This document shows positions 6,475 through 7,758 of a stretch of DNA of 7,758 nt, one piece after another. The position numbers and the translations under genes were made by a program. The notes under the pieces are model-generated. The model searched no databases. It was not told where the DNA came from and saw nothing but the letters and a program-made list of their open reading frames with translations. How positions within the stretch are numbered: position 1 is the first letter of the stretch; each line of letters opens with the position of its first letter. Source of the stretch: Acidobacteriota bacterium (GTDB lineage Bacteria > Acidobacteriota > Thermoanaerobaculia > Multivoradales > JAHZIX01). Location of the stretch: contig JAGQSE010000274.1 in assembly GCA_020439725.1 (NCBI GenBank), positions 1 to 7,758 on the forward strand, in the 5' to 3' direction.

Positions 6475-6987
6475 ATGCATCCCAACGCCGAGCTGATCGA
6501 ACGTTTCTACACCGCCTTCAAGCACCGCGACGCCGCCGGGATGGTGGCCTGCTACCACCCCCAGGTCGAGTTCTCGGATCCCGTCTTTCCCAACCTCAAG
6601 GGCCCCCGGGCGCGCGCCATGTGGAAGATGCTGTGCGAGCGCGGCAAGGACCTCGAGATCGAGTTCGAGGGGATCGAGGCCGACGACACCAGCGGCCGTG
6701 CCCACTGGCGCGCCTTCTACACCTTCACCGCCACGGGACGTCCCGTCGAGAACCGCATCTACGCCCGCTTCGTCTTCGAGGACGGCCGGATCATCCGCCA
6801 CCGCGACAGCTTCGACCTGTGGCGCTGGAGCGCCCAGGCACTGGGTTTGAAGGGCCGTCTCCTGGGCTGGACGCCGTTGATGCGCGAGGCCATCCGGCGC
6901 CAGGCGGCGCGCAGTCTCGACGCCTTCATCCGCCAGCACGAGGAGAGCGCCACCGCCGAGCCCGCCGAGGTCACCGCTGCGCGCTGA
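6475..6987 (+). CDS. NTF2/SnoaL-like (cystatin-like cone fold) protein
   Basis: This 170-residue cytoplasmic protein has no signal peptide. The start (MHPNAELIERFYTAF) and the following HRDAAGMVACYHPQVEFSDPVF have the helix-helix-strand pattern and conserved residues of the SnoaL/ketosteroid-isomerase-like NTF2 superfamily. They are followed by HWRAFYTFTATGRPVENRIYARFVFEDGRI (77-106) and HRDSFDLWRW (109-118), the curved-sheet strands. The Asp in HRDSFD lies where catalytic or ligand-contacting acids are often found. The C-terminal helix continues to about 155, followed by an Ala/Glu-rich tail. The fold serves enzymes (isomerases, cyclases) and plain binding proteins, and the substrate cannot be told from sequence. 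The ATG at 6475 has GGAG 6 bases upstream and begins where relatives usually begin. It stands alone, with a hairpin downstream. Confidence 0.85.
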   Translation: MHPNAELIERFYTAFKHRDAAGMVACYHPQVEFSDPVFPNLKGPRARAMWKMLCERGKDLEIEFEGIEADDTSGRAHWRAFYTFTATGRPVENRIYARFVFEDGRIIRHRDSFDLWRWSAQALGLKGRLLGWTPLMREAIRRQAARSLDAFIRQHEESATAEPAEVTAAR

Positions 6988-7012
6988 GCCCCGCCGTCGA
7001 CCGCTCCGCGTT

Positions 7013-7039
7013 CCGGGTCGCCGCCGCTTCGCGACCCGG
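7013..7039 (+). terminator. Hairpin downstream of NTF2-like gene
   Basis: CCGGGTCGC (7013-7021) and GCGACCCGG (7031-7039) make a perfect 9-bp stem with a 9-base loop, 25 bases after the stop codon. No T-run follows directly; the first is TTTT about 16 bases on. A second, weaker stem (CCGCCG 7070-7075 with CGGCGG 7087-7092) is followed by TTCCTTT. One or both probably end the transcript before the next gene. Confidence 0.5.
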
Positions 7040-7153
7040 CTCCCCACGTCCCCCGTTTTCCCGTCGAGACCGCCGCGCCCAGGGCACGGCGGCGTTCCTT
7101 TCGTCGCGACAGCCCGCACGGCGGTCTGCCATGCCATCCTCGGGAGGTAGAGC

Positions 7154-7758
7154 TTGGCCCAGCGAGACAACCCCGACGCCGACGACCTCGACCTGCTCCT
7201 GGCGGTGTTGCCGCCGACGGTGCGTGCCGCCATCGAAGCGCAGCCGGACCACGACCAGCTCATCGAGGTCGTGCTCGATCTCGGCCGTACCCCCGAGGCC
7301 CGCTTCCCGGACCGGGCGGTGGACCTGACGGGAACCCTCGTCGAGCGCTCGGATCTCGAGCACATGGTCGAGCGAGTCGGCACCTTCGGCAAGGACAACC
7401 GCGCGGGCATCGAGCGGACACTGCACCGCATCTCGGCGCTGCGCAACCGTGTCGGCGTCGTCGTCGGCCTCACCTGCCGGGTCGGCCGCGCGGTGGTCGG
7501 CACCGTCGACATCGTTCGCGACGTCATCGAGAGCGGCCGTTCGATCCTCCTCCTTGGGCGTCCCGGCGTCGGCAAGACGACGCTGCTGCGCGAAGCCGCG
7601 CGGGTGCTCGCCGACGAGCTCGGCAAGCGGGTGGTGGTGGTCGACACCTCGAACGAGATCGCCGGCGACGGCGACGTACCGCACCCGGGCATCGGCCGGG
7701 CCCGGCGCATGCAGGTCCCGACCCCCGAGCGCCAGCACGCGGTGATGATCGAGGCGGT
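7154..7758 (+). CDS. Ycf45/SpoIIIAA-like P-loop ATPase (probable R3H-domain protein), 3' end outside window
   Basis: 201 residues are visible. The N-terminal part (about 10-110) contains LLLAVLPPTVRAAIE and a segment ending RNRVGVVVGLTCRVGRAVVG, typical of the COG3854-type family. It leads to a Walker A motif, GRPGVGKTT (135-143), and the family hallmark VVVVDTSNEIAGDGDVPHPG (160-179) followed by GRARRMQVP. Walker B and the expected C-terminal R3H nucleic-acid-binding domain would lie beyond the edge. The start is a TTG at 7154: GGGAGG lies 6 bases upstream (7142-7147), an in-frame TAG at 7148-7150 rules out earlier starts, and the first in-frame ATG (about residue 71) would lose conserved sequence. 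Relatives include the plastid Ycf45 proteins and sporulation protein SpoIIIAA. The cellular role of the R3H-bearing group is not established. Family call secure; function unknown. Confidence 0.88.
   Translation, partial: MAQRDNPDADDLDLLLAVLPPTVRAAIEAQPDHDQLIEVVLDLGRTPEARFPDRAVDLTGTLVERSDLEHMVERVGTFGKDNRAGIERTLHRISALRNRVGVVVGLTCRVGRAVVGTVDIVRDVIESGRSILLLGRPGVGKTTLLREAARVLADELGKRVVVVDTSNEIAGDGDVPHPGIGRARRMQVPTPERQHAVMIEA

Noticed and set aside
7045..7054. ACGTCCCCC, resembling part of repeat copy D
   Set aside because: Only about 10 bases match and the GATTC half of the motif is missing; likely chance.
5971..7710. Long minus-strand open frame (579 codons) across the M14 start, NTF2-like and ATPase genes
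   Set aside because: Antisense to two recognisable plus-strand genes and low in information; a composition artefact.
1..7758. CRISPR array, tRNA, rRNA or insertion-sequence transposase
   Set aside because: No regularly spaced repeats, no tRNA-like fold with a CCA arm, no rRNA signature and no transposase motif were seen on either strand.

Overview
The window is GC-rich DNA with strong G/C preference at third codon positions and no RNA genes. The best taxonomic clue is a complete gene of the 'VWFA-related, Acidobacterial' type (TIGR03436 family). Together with exported S9 and M14 peptidases this suggests an Acidobacteriota-like genome, possibly Thermoanaerobaculia-like. That placement is an inference from gene content; no marker gene is present.

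Layout from left to right. Bases 3-170 (+) are the last 55 codons of a gene whose tail resembles the C-terminus of a CHAT (caspase-like) domain. It converges on three minus-strand genes, transcribed in the order M14 zinc carboxypeptidase (6157-4289), S9 prolyl-oligopeptidase-like peptidase (4176-1552), then VWFA-related protein (1367-279). All three begin with a signal peptide, so this is a block of exported or periplasmic proteins. Gaps of 112 and 184 bases, one of them holding a strong hairpin, argue against a tight operon. The two peptidases could act in sequence on peptides outside the cytoplasm (inference). A 317-base divergent spacer (6158-6474) separates them from a plus-strand NTF2/SnoaL-like gene (6475-6987), which ends near a 9-bp hairpin. 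After that comes a plus-strand Ycf45/SpoIIIAA-like P-loop ATPase that runs off the right edge (TTG start at 7154).

The most unusual structure is intergenic. A 14-base motif, GGGGGACANGATTC, occurs in three good copies (177-190 +, 1429-1442 +, 1532-1545 -) and in degenerate copies at 1509-1522 (-) and 258-271 (-). Copies sit in inverted pairs. Two of the good copies start exactly 6 bases beyond a stop codon, and a degenerate copy lies 7 bases beyond a third. This looks like a small REP/MITE-like intergenic repeat family that favours gene ends. I see no complete novel defence or biosynthetic system here. Most of the coding content belongs to recognisable families, and the repeat is the item most worth following up.
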